From: Viola odorata
Taxonomy: Eukaryota; Streptophyta; Magnoliopsida; Malpighiales; Violaceae
DNA: 64,000 nt
Assembly: GCA_963691705.1 (NCBI GenBank)
Contig: OY829538.1
Span: 17,696,443 to 17,760,442 of the forward strand
Direction of reading: 5' to 3'
Part shown: one piece after another, positions 32,111 to 44,503 of the stretch
Layout of the letters: each line of letters opens with the position of its first letter
How positions within the stretch are numbered: position 1 is the first letter of the stretch
Notes under the pieces: generated by a model
Seen by the model: only the letters and a program-made list of their open reading frames with translations
Told to the model about the DNA's origin: nothing
The model's database searches: none
Translations under genes and position numbers: made by a program

Positions 32111-32784
32111 ATTGTTCTAACAACTAATTTCACCAATCAACCCAAACAACTAATTTAAACAATAAACCCAAACAACTAATTTAAGCAACAACAAATTAAC
32201 AAAAAATAAGTCTTTATTATTTAAATAAAATGGTATTTAAATAAATAATATGACTAATGTTAAATGGAGAGCGATGCAACTATTTAATTTTTCTCTATCA
32301 ATAATGCGCTAGTCAACAAAAAAAAATTCAAAATAATTTAACACACTTCCTTAATTTCAGTACCTATTAAATAAATAAATAACTGAATTAACAAATAATT
32401 AAATTAAATAAAAAAATTAATTAAACAACTAACTAATAATGCCAAAAGTTAACAAATTAACAAATAACTAAAATAAGCAAAAATTAAACAAATAACTAAT
32501 AAAGAAAAAATTAACAAATAGCAAATAACTAAAATAAATAAACTAGTTAATTACCCAAACAAGAGGTAATGGCCGAAGCTGGTGGGTGAGTGGCCGAAGC
32601 TAGTGGGTGCACGATCGAAGCTGGTGGGTGCTGGTTGCTGGAGTAGGAAGGTAGTGGTGGGTGCGTCGCCAGTGGGGTGGGGGGCCAGATCAGGGTGCGT
32701 GGCCGGTGGGGTGAGCTACGGGCCGGAAGAGAGGTGGTGTCGGTGGCCGGTGGGTAGAGTGCGAGGCCAGGCCGGTGGTGGTTG

Positions 32785-33688
<904 letters not shown>

Positions 33689-33727
33689 AAAGAGATAAGA
33701 GGAAGAAAAGAAAGAAAGAAGAAAGAA

Positions 33728-34532
33728 AAGGAAAGTAAACTACCTAAAAATGTACGATTTCGACGGACTTGCCCTAGGTTTTTACTGAAACGGTGTTGCA
33801 TCGTTTCGACGGCTATGTCCGTCGATGGCCTTAGTTTCTGATGGCAAGTTCCATCAGAAACATAATTATTTTAAAAAAATATTAAAATTTATATACAAAA
33901 TTACTAAATTAAGTTAAAATTTTATATAAATCAGGTAGTTATAAATAATTATGGATTACACAAAAATATAATAATTCATATGATTAAACAAGGTAGTTAT
34001 TACATTTTAGGCTAAAACTTTTCATTTCATGAAAAGCTCAATTCATATGAATAAAATGTTGTATACTTAAATGATAATCTTTATTTAATACACATGTAAA
34101 AAAATCGGTACAAATTTAACTTTATCATCTTTATGTATTTAAAATAGTTTTCAATTTGCTCGATCACTACAAAAAATTTGGTTATCAGTGACCAAACATT
34201 TATAAAAACTCTGTATGTTTTAGAGACTGTATTGTAAATGATTTGAATTTAACCGAGTATCAGTTTGTTTTCCAATAATTACATGAGATTTTTCTCGTCA
34301 AACGCTTCATATAAAAACTTATACAACATATATGAAAATACGTAATTCAATCATTAACCAAATAAGAATATTCAAAAATTGTTTACTTTAGTCGATAGAT
34401 GTTCTCCTACCTAAGTTAGTAAGTACACTTAACGATTACGCTACTCACAAAAAATTTATACATGACATACATGCAATAATAGTACACTTGGTAGCTTAAC
34501 GAGTATACAAAATTCGTTGCTCGAACTAAAAG
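33728..34532. repeat. 805 bp direct duplication, copy 2
   Basis: Second copy, separated from the first by 39 bp of purine-rich GAAA/GAGAT repeats. The near-perfect identity shows it is among the most recent events in the window. Confidence 0.95.
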
Positions 34533-34533
34533 C

Positions 34534-34647
34534 TTTTAGTAAGTTCACGTTGATGACTTATATAATGACTTAGTTCATTAGGTTTTGTAAGTTATCAACA
34601 TGAACTTACAAAAAATATTGAACTAAGTGATCAACATGAACTTACTG
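34534..34647. repeat. Small fold-back element
   Basis: AGTAAGTTCACGTTGAT near the left end pairs with ATCAACATGAACTTACT near the right end (one mismatch). The inner TGACTTAGTTCA pairs with TGAACTAAGTGA. A middle copy GTAAGTTATCAACATGAACTTAC is itself a palindrome. About 110 bp in all. It could be a small MITE or hairpin; no target duplication was confirmed. Confidence 0.6.
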
Positions 34648-35309
34648 CACTACAAAAATTCACATAAATATAATAATTAATTACTAGATTATATAATGCT
34701 CGAACTAAATATTAGTTAGTATATATAACATTTACTTACTCAATAGACGTATTTATATATATAAATATTAAACAAAATATCTAAAAAAACATCATACTCG
34801 ATGATATCAATGTAAAATGTATATTGTTCATTTTAAAAATAGTTAAAATTAATTATTGTTCATACTCAGAAATAACAAACCTTAAGAAAACATAACAAAA
34901 AACACTCCCAAAAATTCTCTTCATGAGATCAACCAGCCTTGGTGGCAGAGGTCCTTCCTCATCTTAATCTTGGCTTCCAGTAAGTCTCCCTTTTACCTTT
35001 TTAACTTTCAATTTCTGAATTTCAATTTTCAATTTCAAATTTGAATTACTGTTTTTCCTATCTATCTAATTTTGCTTGATTTGGGCGTTGCTAATTCCTA
35101 GCTTTTAATCCTTTGCACGTTTCCTAGCCCGTGTAGAAGTCTAGTTTGAATTAAATACCTCTCCTTTATTGCTAATTATGCATAGCCATATTGTCCAGTA
35201 CCATATTTTTCATAAGAAACCTCAATTTTCCTTCTCTGTCTCTTTCTTCCTTTCCCTAAATCTTTTATTTACCCGTTTCTTCCTTAAGAAAATAGACTAC
35301 TACCTAGGA

Positions 35310-37188
35310 ATGTCCATGTCGAGAATGGTTAGTCCGGGGTCCTTGGATGGGGAGGAACTGGAGCAGGGGAATACTGAGTGTTTGACACTAGAGAATGTCT
35401 GGATTGAACTGAATTGTTTTTTCCTGCTGGGGACGATTTTTGGGGATCGGGGGCTTAATTCGGGAGCCACTGGGGCATTTATTAATCGTATGAGGGCCCT
35501 ATGGTCCCTACTGGGAGAGATGCAGGTTACAACAATGGCATCGAACCGCTTTCTGTTTCAGTTCGAACGGGAGGATGACTTGGTTCGAGTGCTTGATCGA
35601 ACCCCGTGGCTGTGGAATCGGAATCTAGTGATTCTTTAAAGGGTTGCTGGGGATGAGCAACTTCAGGAAGTCGAACTGAATCATTCTGTTTTCTCGGTTC
35701 GACTTCAAGACATTCCCCTAAACCTACGAACCAAGGAAAACATCCAGATTATGGGCAATAGGCTGGGTTCTTTCACTCTGTGGATGCGGATGACCTCAAT
35801 CAATTCAGGGGTTGGGTGAAAGTTCGTATCCTAATCAATGTGGAGTGCCCTCTGGTGACTGAGGTACAGTTCTTTAATTTGTTGGGTAGGAAAACCGTTA
35901 TTACTACTGAATATGAAAAACTACCCAATGTCTATTATTTCTGTGGCATCATTGGTCATATCCATCAGAACTGCAAAATTTGGTTTAGTACTGATCCCTT
36001 AGGAAATAAGCCACTCCCGTTTGAAAAGTTTTTTAAACCGAGTCGGTATGGCAGCGAGTCCAGTAAGTCTCTTGTTAGTGGGGACCCTCGGCCAAACTCT
36101 GTTTCCTAGAGATCGAGACCTAGTAAAATTAATGCCATTCCAGTAGACACCTCGGTTTCGAGCCCAGCAGGGAGAGAGAATGACATGGCAATTGAGGAGA
36201 GAGGAAGTGGAGGTGGTTCCTTAGTGGACCATGTTATGGAGCGGTTGAGGAAGGTGGTGCTAGAAGGGGGGTATTGGAACAGTTGCAGGCAGATGGCCAT
36301 GATGTCAGTGTATTGGAAAACCACCTCCTGCAGTCAGTTCGCTCCTTCACTGAACGTGGGCACGACGTGGAAATGGGAAAAGGAAAGGATGTGGCTACTG
36401 AATTAAATCCCATCCCAAGGGATTTTAATTTGGTTAATAGCTAAAAGGGGCTGCTGAAAGAAGGGAGGCCTAAGGATGGGCTGGGTCTGATTAAAGGAAG
36501 GAATCCAGGGAATGGGCTGGAGGGGCCGGCTGGGCCGTGGAATGGTGGCCCGAACACGCCTAGAGAGGCTGATAGCGTCCGGGCTGGTGCTGGGCTTCCA
36601 GTGATTGGGCCGCTTGCAACGGAGCCCACGGGAGAGGAAGAGCGCGCTGGGGACGCGCGGGCTGGGCTGCTGCGCGCGACTGGTGGGCCGCTGTCTCCTT
36701 CTTGGCCCAGCACGCTGGCTGGCTGCAGCCAGGCCTCTTTGGTTGGCTTGACAGCGGGCCTGGAGGGCCCAATGGCCCATTTTGAGGCTGTTTTGGTGGA
36801 AGAAGAAGAGGAGGACCCAGAAGAGGACCCAGAGGAAATTTCTCACCAGTTTTCTCCTGTTTTGCCAGATTTAAATGATACAGAGGCCTTATTTAATTCT
36901 CCTGAGTTAATTAATAGGGCTCAACGACATGTGGTTCGACATAAGCCCTTAGTTCATCGCGGTGCTAGGGTGATTGGCACAACTCGGAAGAGTGTGCCGC
37001 GGCATAGGGACATGGGTCCTCATTCCCAAGTCACAACTACTGGGAAGAGAAGAGGGATTGACCTAGATGACGAGGATAGTGGGGGTCCGTCGTCCTTTTT
37101 GCACAGGAAGAAGAGAGCAGTGCATGGGGATGCGGCTGAGGATACTAGTCCGGCGGCGGTTGCTGAGCAACCCCGCCCAGAGCCATGA
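35310..37188 (+). pseudogene. LINE ORF1 (DUF4283-type plus zinc knuckle)
   Basis: From the Met at 35310: a DUF4283-like domain (LLGTIFGDRGLNSGATGAFINRM, then NRFLFQFEREDDLVRVLDRTPWLWN). A second open part at 35780-36109 carries WVKVRILINV and a CCHC knuckle in YYFCGIIGHIHQNC. A low-complexity Pro/Ala/Arg-rich section follows, and an open tail at 36601-37188 with acidic (EEEEEDPEEDPEE) and basic parts. Frameshifts separate the three. The last frame ends in TGA at 37186, overlapping the ORF2 start as ATGA. The protein packages LINE RNA. Confidence 0.8.
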
Positions 37189-37880
37189 GTGTCTTGTTTT
37201 GGAACTGCCGGGGGCTTGGGAACCCTCAGGCAAGGGCAAACTTTTCAAAGTTGCTAGGTTTAGAGTTTCCTGCTTTAGTTTTTTTGTCTAAAACAAAGGT
37301 GTATGAAAGCGAGTTTCATACTCTTAATAATAAATGGTCTTTTCTTTATGTGCTTGCGGTTGATTGTGAAGGAGACACTAGGAGGGGTGGTTTGGCTTTG
37401 ATGCGTAGGAAGGATATCTCTGTGAATGTGTTACATTGCGATGCACATTGTATAGATATTGAATTGCTGAATGGTCTATCGAATGACCCTCCTTGGAGAT
37501 TTACGAGCATATACGGATGGCCGAGCAGGGCGGATAAACACAGAACCTGGGATATGCTCAGATCAAGAAAGGACAAGAGCTCCCTTCCGTGGATTTGTGT
37601 TGGGGATTTCAATGAAGTGTTGTGGGGTCATGAGAAATTGGGAGGCACAGATAAGAATTTCAACGAGATGGATACGTTTCGGTGCGCGATTGCCGACTGT
37701 AACCTGATCTACCTCAGTTTCTCAGGGCCCAAGTTTACCTGGTGCAATAACCAACGGGGACACGGAACAATAATGGAGAGACTCGATAGGGGGTTGGCAA
37801 ATGAGAAGTGGATGAGCTGTTTCCCCGAAGCTACAATGCACCATCTTCCCCGGTTCGGATCAGATCACTGCCCGATATAG
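37185..37880 (+). pseudogene. LINE ORF2 endonuclease
   Basis: 231 codons open from ATG 37185. Motifs: LFWNCRGLGN (metal-site Asn), FLSKTK, SIYGWP, VGDFNEVLW (catalytic Asp/Asn), FTWCNNQ, ERLDRGLAN and GSDHCPI (catalytic His). The Glu of the usual F-L-M-E-T-K motif is Lys here, so the catalytic acid is lost although the rest is clean. The frame ends with TAG at 37878 and continues in phase. Confidence 0.88.
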
Positions 37881-38474
37881 ATACAGTTGACACAAACAGT
37901 CGATAAGGCCCCTAGGGGTAAAGTGTTCCGTTTTGAGGCGGCATGGATTAGAGAGGAGTCGTGTTTTGAGTTTGTTAAAGAGATGTGGAGTGGGATGGAG
38001 CTTTAGGGAGATGGCGATCCACTTGATCAGCGTCTACGGCTTTGTGGGTTGAAGCTTACTAGGTGGAGTAAGGAGGTGTTTGGGAATGTTCACAAATCCA
38101 TTGTTGAGAAGAGAGAAAATTTGGGTTGGTTGCAGAAACAGCCAGTGACGGATCCCACCCTAGATAAAATTGAGCGAGTTAGTAAAGAGATTGAGGAATT
38201 AATCCATAGGGAAGAAGTAATGTGGAAACAACGATCTCGGGTCCTTTGGCTTGAAGAAGGGGATAGGAACACTAAATTCTTCCATGCTTGAGCTTCTCAG
38301 AGGAAGAAGAAGAATACTATTGATAGAATTCAGGATGAATCGGACTGTTGGAAGGAGTCTCGTGAGGAAGTAGAAGGGACATTCCTAGAGTACTATAAGT
38401 CTTTATTTTCTTCTGGAGGTAGTGACCTTTCTTCAAACGTTTTACAAATTATCACCCCCCGTGTTTCCAATCCC
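37881..38474 (+). pseudogene. LINE ORF2 linker
   Basis: In phase with the endonuclease and RT, with stops near 37878, 38004 and 38289. It has a heptad-like helix (LDKIERVSKEIEELIHREEVMWKQRSR), then WLEEGDRNTKFFHA and YYKSLFSS, the standard plant LINE spacer before RT. Confidence 0.8.
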
Positions 38475-39692
38475 ATGAACTTGTGTCTCGACCAGATCTT
38501 TACTAAAGATGAAGTTTTAAAAGCCTTAAAGCAGATGCACCCCACTAAGGCCCCTGGGCCGGATGGGATGCCTCTGCGCTTTTTAAAAAAAATTTGGTCT
38601 TTTCTTGAAAATCCTGTTTATAAAGCGGTTCTCGGAATTTTAAATGTTGGGGAGGACCCCAACTACCTCAATCACACCTTCATCACCCTTATCCCTAAAG
38701 TAGCAAATCCTTCCAAGTGCTCTCAATTTCGACCAATCAGCCTTTGTAACGTCGTTTTCAAAATGATTACCAAAGTGTTGGCAAACCGCCTGAAGAGGAT
38801 TCTGCCGAATATAGTGGTGGAGAATCAGAGTACTTTCGTTCCTGGCAGACTCATTACAGACAATGCCCTGATTTCCCAGGAGATTTTCCATGGGATGAAC
38901 ACCAAGAGCTCTGGCCCCGGGTGGATGAGCGTTAAACTAGATATGAGTAAGGCCTACGACAGAGTTGAGTGGTGTTTTTTAGAGGCGATCATGTCCCGTA
39001 TGGGGTTCTCTTCTCGCTGGACATCACTGGTCATGCGCTGCGTTTCTTCTGTCTCATATGCCATCCTCCTAAACGGAACCCCTAGCCCTACGTTCTACCC
39101 GGGGAGGGGTCTTCGGCAGGGGGATCCCCTGTCCCCTTATTTGTTCCTCCTTTGTGCAGAGGATCTTTCGGCGATGCTCCAAGCCGCAGCCTCGGCTAAT
39201 AGGATTCATGGTTACAAGATCTGTCGAGGTAGCCCAGAGGTCAGCCACTTGTTCTATGCGGACGACAGTCTCATCTTTGCAAAGGCAGACGAGGAGGAGG
39301 CAGAGGTCATCAGTTCGATTTTGAAGGACTATGAGGAGGCTTCGGGCCAGAAGGTCAACATAGACAAATCAGAGGTATGCTTCAGCAAGAACGTCGGCCA
39401 AGATACTAGAACAAGAGTTTTAGGAAGATTAGGCATGAGGGGAACAGAGTCACATGAGAAGTATTTAGGGCTTCCAGTTTCCTTTGGTAGATCCAAAAAA
39501 GGAATGTTTGCATCGATTCGAGATAGGGTCTGCAAGAGGCTGGGGGGGTGGAAAGAAAAGAAATTATCTCAGGCAGCGAGAGAAGTACTGATTAAATCGG
39601 TCGTCCAATCCATCCCTACATATTTGATGAGCTGCTTTGAAATCCCAATCTCCATATGTGAAGAGATCGAGAAGGCTACTAGGAGATTCTAG
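38475..39692 (+). pseudogene. LINE ORF2 reverse transcriptase, open for 405 codons
   Basis: Complete RT: KAPGPDGMPLRFL (motif 0), FITLIPKV and FRPISLCNV, FVPGRLITDNALI, VKLDMSKAYDRVEW (first catalytic Asp), LRQGDPLSPYLFLL, FYADDSLIF (Asp pair intact), EKYLGLPV and the thumb. Nothing essential is missing within the domain. The frame ends at 39690 at the RRF-W junction where a frameshift moves the C-terminal part to another frame. Reverse transcription uses the nicked target as primer. Confidence 0.93.
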
Positions 39693-40752
39693 TGGGGGGA
39701 TCCTCGGATGAGCGCAAGATGCACTGGGTCTCCTGGCATAAGTTATGTAGATCAAAGGAGGTGGGAGGTTTGGGCTTCAGGAAAGTTCGGGATTTCAACC
39801 TAGCATTGCTTGCAAAGCAAGGTTGGCGTTTACAGAAACACCCGCACTTGTTGCTCTCCCAGATCTGGAAAGCTAGGTATTACCCCCGCTCAGACTTCTT
39901 AGAGGCAGGGGTGGGATATCGCCCCAGCTATGTTTGCCGGAGCATTATGGCTAGGTGAGAGGCATTCAGAAAGGTTATTTCTGGCGGGTGGGGAATGGGG
40001 AGCGGATACGGATTTGGAAGGTTCCATGGCTACCATCAATGGTAAACGGAATGATCGCTGCACCGGTGTCTATGCTGGATGAGGAGGCAACAATGGCTGA
40101 ACTTATAGACCGGGATCAACGTTGCTGGAGGACTGACCTAGTGGAGCAACTCTTTCTACCGCAAGAAGTATCAGAAATTTTAAGCCTACCGCTTAGTCGG
40201 GATGAGGCGAATGATACTCTTGTGTGGAGGGGCACTACACATGGGAAGTATTCGGTTCTCAGTGGGTACCACAGTCTTACGTCGCCAGTCGCCCAGGGTG
40301 ACCAGGGCTAGAATAGAGGTTGGTGGAAACACCTTTGGGGTCTTACTATCCCCCCAAAGTTTAAAAACTTCATGTGGAGGCTAGGAAATGGATCCATACC
40401 GACTAGAGTAAACCTAGAAAGGAGAGGAGTACTGGTGGATCTGGTGTGCCCCTGCTGTAACGAGGAGGTAGAGTCAACTTCACACTTACTGGTGTCTTGC
40501 CCTTTCGCGGCTGGGGTGTGGGCAAATTTCGACTTCTGGGGCAGAGTTCCAAGCCTTCACGGGGAGAACTGGGTTGAGTGGCTCACTGCTGCATGGACGT
40601 CTCTGGATGATCAGAGTCTCGAAATGTTGATCACTACCCTTTGGTCGCTATGGACTTCAAGGAACAACAGGATTTTCTGTCAACGAGATGAATCTGCCCA
40701 GGAGGTGGTCTTCAGGGGAGGGAAATTGCTGACAGATTTTAAGGAGGCCTGA
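39692..40752 (+). pseudogene. LINE ORF2 C-terminal zf-RVT region
   Basis: Broken over three frames. 39692-39958: MHWVSWHKLCRSKEVGGLGFRKVRDFN and ALLAKQGWRLQ. 39955-40311: KGYFWRVGNGERIRIWKVPWLP, then NDTLVWRGTTHGKYSVLSGY. 40372-40752: zf-RVT with LVCPCCNEEVESTSHLLVSC (Cys-Cys-His-Cys) and LWSLWTSRNNRIF. Order and wording are those of plant non-LTR elements. At least two frameshifts prevent a full product. Confidence 0.87.
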
Positions 40753-40825
40753 CGCCCGCCTTAGAAGTCTCCTTCCCCTGCATGCCAACCCATCGACCCG
40801 AAATGGTCCCCCCCCTCCGGGGATT

Positions 40826-41278
40826 GTCAAGGTTAACACTGATGCTGCTGTCGGGAGTTCCGGGACTGGATTAGGTTTCATTGCTCGTGACGGAATGGGC
40901 AGGCCGATCTTCTCTGGGGTCATTTTCCTCCCACATAAGACCGACGCGCCAACCGCGGAGGCACTGGCGCTCAGAGATGCTCTCACGCAGGCTAGGCAAT
41001 GGGGGTGTGAAAGGGTCATCATGGAGTCAGATTGTCTGCAAAACATCTTGGCCCTTACCAATGATGAGCTTCCTGGAACCTATACGGGTTTGGTCCTGGA
41101 GGAAATGGCTCGGTTGGCCTCTACTTTCCGTAGTTGCTCCTTTAAGCATGCTAAGCGGACCACAAATGTTCCCGCACATGAGTTGAGCCAAATGGCTTTA
41201 ATTTTCGGTTTAGGAAATGTATGGATAGGGGAATGCCCCGAGGCGATCGCGCCTTTTGTACTTGCTGATCTAAATTAA
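40826..41278 (+). pseudogene. LINE ORF2 RNase H domain (RVT_3 type)
   Basis: A first part in another frame reads KVNTDAAVGSSGTGLGFIARD (catalytic Asp, about 40830-40890). The frame then continues to 41278 with TDAPTAEALALRDALTQA (catalytic Glu), VIMESDCLQNILAL (catalytic Asp) and CSFKHAKRTTNVPAHELSQMAL (His/Asn region). The domain ends 31 bp before the A-rich tail. All acidic positions seem kept, with one frameshift at about 40890. Confidence 0.85.
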
Positions 41279-41351
41279 TCTTATTATTTTCCTTTCAAAA
41301 AAAAGAAAAAGAAATAACAAACCTTTTTCGACGGAGGGGGCCATCGAAAAG

Positions 41352-41690
41352 TGGTCATGTATTTCGACAAAATAACGTGTCGAAACAGGGAATATGGTTT
41401 CGACCCCCATGTCGGTCGAAAAAGGAAGAAGTGTTCCATTTTCAATGGACATAACCGTAACAAATTGGTCATGTATTTCGACGAAATAACGCGTCAAAAT
41501 GGGGAATATGGCTTCGACCACCATGTCGCTCGAAAAAGGAAGAAGTGTTCCATTTTCAATGGACATAACCGTAAAAAAATGGTCATGTATTTTGACGGAA
41601 GAAGCGTCGAAACAGGGAATATGGTTTCAACACCTATGTCGGTCGAATTGTTCCGTTTTTGACAAACTGGACCATCGAAAATACCTCATT
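41352..41690. repeat. 114 bp tandem repeats at the CACTA subterminal region
   Basis: Units start TGGTCATGTATTTCGAC at 41352, 41466 and 41580 (third partial). Each holds inverted CGACR/TCGAAA words such as TTTCGACGAAATAACGCG and GTCGGTCGAAAAAGG. Similar words fill 55850-56390 at the other end. Frames on both strands across it are period artefacts. Confidence 0.9.
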
Positions 41691-41764
41691 TATTTGGACT
41701 GAAAGAGGTGTCAAAAATATATTCTTTTTTTCGATGTTTGTTTCTGTCAAAAATACTATAAGTG

Positions 41765-41966
41765 TTTCGACAACTTTATTCCAAAAAATTATGAAAAAAT
41801 CGACTAGGCAATTATTTGTATTCTGAAATTGTAATTTAATTTAATTTTACATTAAAAAAATACATTATTTACAAAAATTATATAAAAAAATGACTAATTA
41901 AGGTAGTCATAAAAATTGACCGATTACAGAAAAATATAATACTAATAATTATTTAAACATATAACG
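41765..41966. other. AT-rich spacer downstream of tnp2
   Basis: No gene. It contains ATTATTTACAAAAATTA and a poly(A)-signal-like region, consistent with the 3' end of the minus-strand tnp2 transcript. Confidence 0.4.
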
Positions 41967-42543
41967 TCATATAACATAATCTTCATCGTCGTCCTCATCT
42001 GCACTAGCATAATTATCATTGTTGTCAACAATCTCATAATCCTCATCATATGCATCTTCATCATTATTAGTGGGATTTCCTACAATAAGATCAGTAGGAT
42101 GAACTTCTTCATATAGGTTGGAGTCGATAATTATAGATTGAATGTCATCCCTAATAATAGACATTGGAGTTCGCAGAATAACTGTTTTGGTTTGAAAAAA
42201 CTTCTTTAACAACATCAGATTCATTTGCCTCCGTTATTTGAATATTACTCCAATGAGTTATGTTGCACACCGCCAACCATCCTTCTAGAGCCCTTATCTT
42301 AGATGGGTATGTAACATACCAAATTTGTTGACACTGCCAAGCATATTCAAATGGATTTGTATTCATCCAATTCTCCTCACGAACCTCGACGATTTTGTTG
42401 ATTTTTTCTATTCTAACAATGTCAAACCAATCACATTCGAACAAAACAACCTTGTTTCCCGTACCAGCATAAGCAACTTTTAGGATTTCTCTTATAATGT
42501 CATAATAGTCCTGATCAAACTCATTATAGCAACCACCATTCAC
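41967..42543 (-). pseudogene. CACTA tnp2 C-terminal DUF4216-like region
   Basis: 42543-42151 reads as a DUF4216-type domain: YYDIIREILKVAYAGTGNKVVLFECDWFD, then NPFEYAWQCQQIWYVTYP. After a shift, 42224-41967 gives an acidic end (NNDEDAYDEDYEIVDNNDN ... DEDDDEDY) typical of tnp2 C-termini. A splice or frameshift near 42190 joins the two. Its role in transposition is unknown. Confidence 0.75.
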
Positions 42544-42899
42544 ACAAACACTATTTTGAGATTTTCTCCCGCCTCTATAACTAGATGTATGAAACTTATA
42601 ACAATTTACTAGGAACCCATTGTGCGATATTGTTTCTAAAGAAGAGTTGAGAGATAAACATCGTATGTCTTTGCTCGCATTTTGAACTTGGAAGGAATTC
42701 TATAAAAAAAATATCTTATAAGGCGTAATATATACTTCATTTGTATATACTACTAACGTGATTTGGAAGCCATTTGAAAAGTTCCGCATTGCGAGCATGT
42801 TGAATATCTAGATCATTCATCCAGTGGTTTCCTTGCCCCTTCGCTTGGCAGTATTGCCTAGGAAAATAAGATTTATCATAAAGGAAGCTTAAAGAAAGA

Positions 42900-43260
42900 G
42901 AGTTATTATGAAATATTTATTGGTGTACTTACTCAATGAATGGTTCAACCCCATCACAGTTAATTAAAACGTAGAGCGCAACTTGATTTCTTTCTTCATC
43001 TACCAACCATCTTCTCTTCTTGGCTCCGTGTAAAGCTTGACCAGGTTTTTATAATATGCTCAACCCATCTCTCCTTCCGACTTGTCCACCATCATTATTT
43101 CTAGGTACACAATTGACGTTGGTGGGGACATCGAATCCAAAATAAATTGAACAAAAAGTCATAATTTCTTGAGTGGAATAAGCCTCCACAATTGATCCCT
43201 CCACTACAGCTCTATTTTTCACTTTTTGCTTTAAATCGTGTAGTTGCCTAGTAAGTAAAT
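42900..43260 (-). pseudogene. CACTA tnp2 DUF4218-like remnant
   Basis: Minus-strand wording SIVEAYSTQEIMTFCSIYFGFDV fits the DUF4218 end of tnp2 proteins (GSIAEGYIxEExLTFCSRYL type), followed by broken text with KKRRWLVDEERNQVALYVL. Introns or decay interrupt both sides; the region 42544-42899 shows intron-like AT-rich sequence. Confidence 0.6.
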
Positions 43261-43323
43261 ACTAAATTAGTATTCATGACTTTAAGAGATATTAACTATA
43301 TTGACTTCGTATATAGTTACCTC

Positions 43324-44503
43324 TCATATGGGTACATCCAACGGTATTGGACAGGGCCACTGATTTTTGCCATGAAGTGCAATTGGTAATACTCGTTGCA
43401 AGAACACATGATAGTCATGACTCTTCATGGCATAGAATTGACCGGACTCAATGTTGACCAACCGACCAAGATTTGACGCATACTCCTTAGGGAACTTTAA
43501 TAGCTGGAGCCAGTCGCAATTTTTTTTCTTTTGATTGATTTGAAAGATGTATGATGCTTTAGGGTTCACCACACGGCCACTACAATTTCTCTTAAGATGG
43601 AGGTTAGGTCGATAACAAATTTCATTGAAGTCCATTTGAGCTTGGGCATTTTCTTTTGTCTTCCCGGGAACATCCATCATAATATTGAAGATGTTATCAA
43701 AAATATTTTTTTCAATATGCATGACATCTAAATTATGACGGATGAGATTGGTTTTCCAATAAGGCAATTCTCAGAATATATTTCTTCTGAACCAATGATG
43801 TGTATCTCCAAAATCAGGCATTGGATTTTATGAGAACTTGCCGCAAAGAAATTTCAGGAGTGCAGCAACCTCTTCCCAAATTTCCTCACTTGTTAAAAAA
43901 TGAGGCGGGGGGCTCTCATAGATTGTATTTCTCCTGAAACTATTTTCTCTATAACGGTATTCATGTCCGAGAGGGAGAAATCATTGATGACAAACAAACC
44001 AGCAAGGTTTTTTAACATGCTTCAATCCAAATTCTTTTGTCTCCTTCACACAATTTGGACAAGCCAAATAACCTTTGGTGCTTATCCCTGATAGCATCCC
44101 ATATGCTGGAAATTTCGAGACGGTCCACATGAGTGCAACCCGTAGTTGGAAGTTTTATTTCCTTGCAGCGTCATACGTGTAAACACCATTCTCCCACAAC
44201 ACCTTCAACTCATTTATGAGTGGTTGTAGATACAAATCAAGTTTTTTGGAAGGACTGTTAGGGCCGAGAATAATGAGTGTCAACATTGTGTACCGTTGTT
44301 TCATAACTATCCACGGTGGAAGATTTAAGATAGATATCATTACCGGCCAACAAGAGTATGGTTTTGCTCCTGGACCAAATGGATTGAACCCGTCTGTGCA
44401 TAATGATAGCCTCACATTTCTTGATTCACTTGCAAAATCAGGATGGATGCGATCAAAATGTTTCCACGCCTCAACGTGTGACGGGTGAGAGATAGTCCTA
44501 GTA
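43324..44503 (-). pseudogene. CACTA tnp2 transposase core (Transposase_21), copy A
   Basis: Minus reading: 44503-44155 has VEAWKHFDRIHPDFASESRNVRLSLCTDGFNPFG and PYSCWPVM. Then ALMWTVSKFPAYGMLSG, STKGYLACPNC and FLPLGHEYR. From 43767 comes LIRHNLDVMHIEKNIFDNIF, the most typical tnp2 motif. Only a few in-frame stops occur over 1.1 kb. This is the catalytic transposase segment of En/Spm elements, which cuts at the CACTA ends. The copy is cut at 44503 where LTR-like sequence begins. Confidence 0.88.

Larger units (their letters stand above)
34884..41309 (+). mobile_element. L1-type LINE retrotransposon, full length, 16 bp TSD
   Basis: AGAAATAACAAACCTT repeats exactly at 34868-34883 and 41310-41325. 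Between them: a 5' leader, ORF1 with DUF4283-type and CCHC domains, ORF2 with endonuclease, RT, zf-RVT and RNase H, and a short A-rich tail. It is a different family from the 11397-17071 LINE (RNase H present, DUF4283-type ORF1 start). It is less GC-poor than the surrounding DNA. Confidence 0.93.

Noticed and set aside
36403..36846. Minus-strand Pro/Arg/Ala-rich frames
   Set aside because: Antisense of the GC-rich low-complexity part of LINE ORF1.
41270..41702. Repetitive frames on both strands
   Set aside because: They follow the 114 bp tandem period in several frames; CACTA subterminal repeats, not genes.
44216..44488. Plus-strand 90-codon frame, repeated at 52332-52604
   Set aside because: Antisense of the tnp2 core; it is repeated only because the exon is duplicated.
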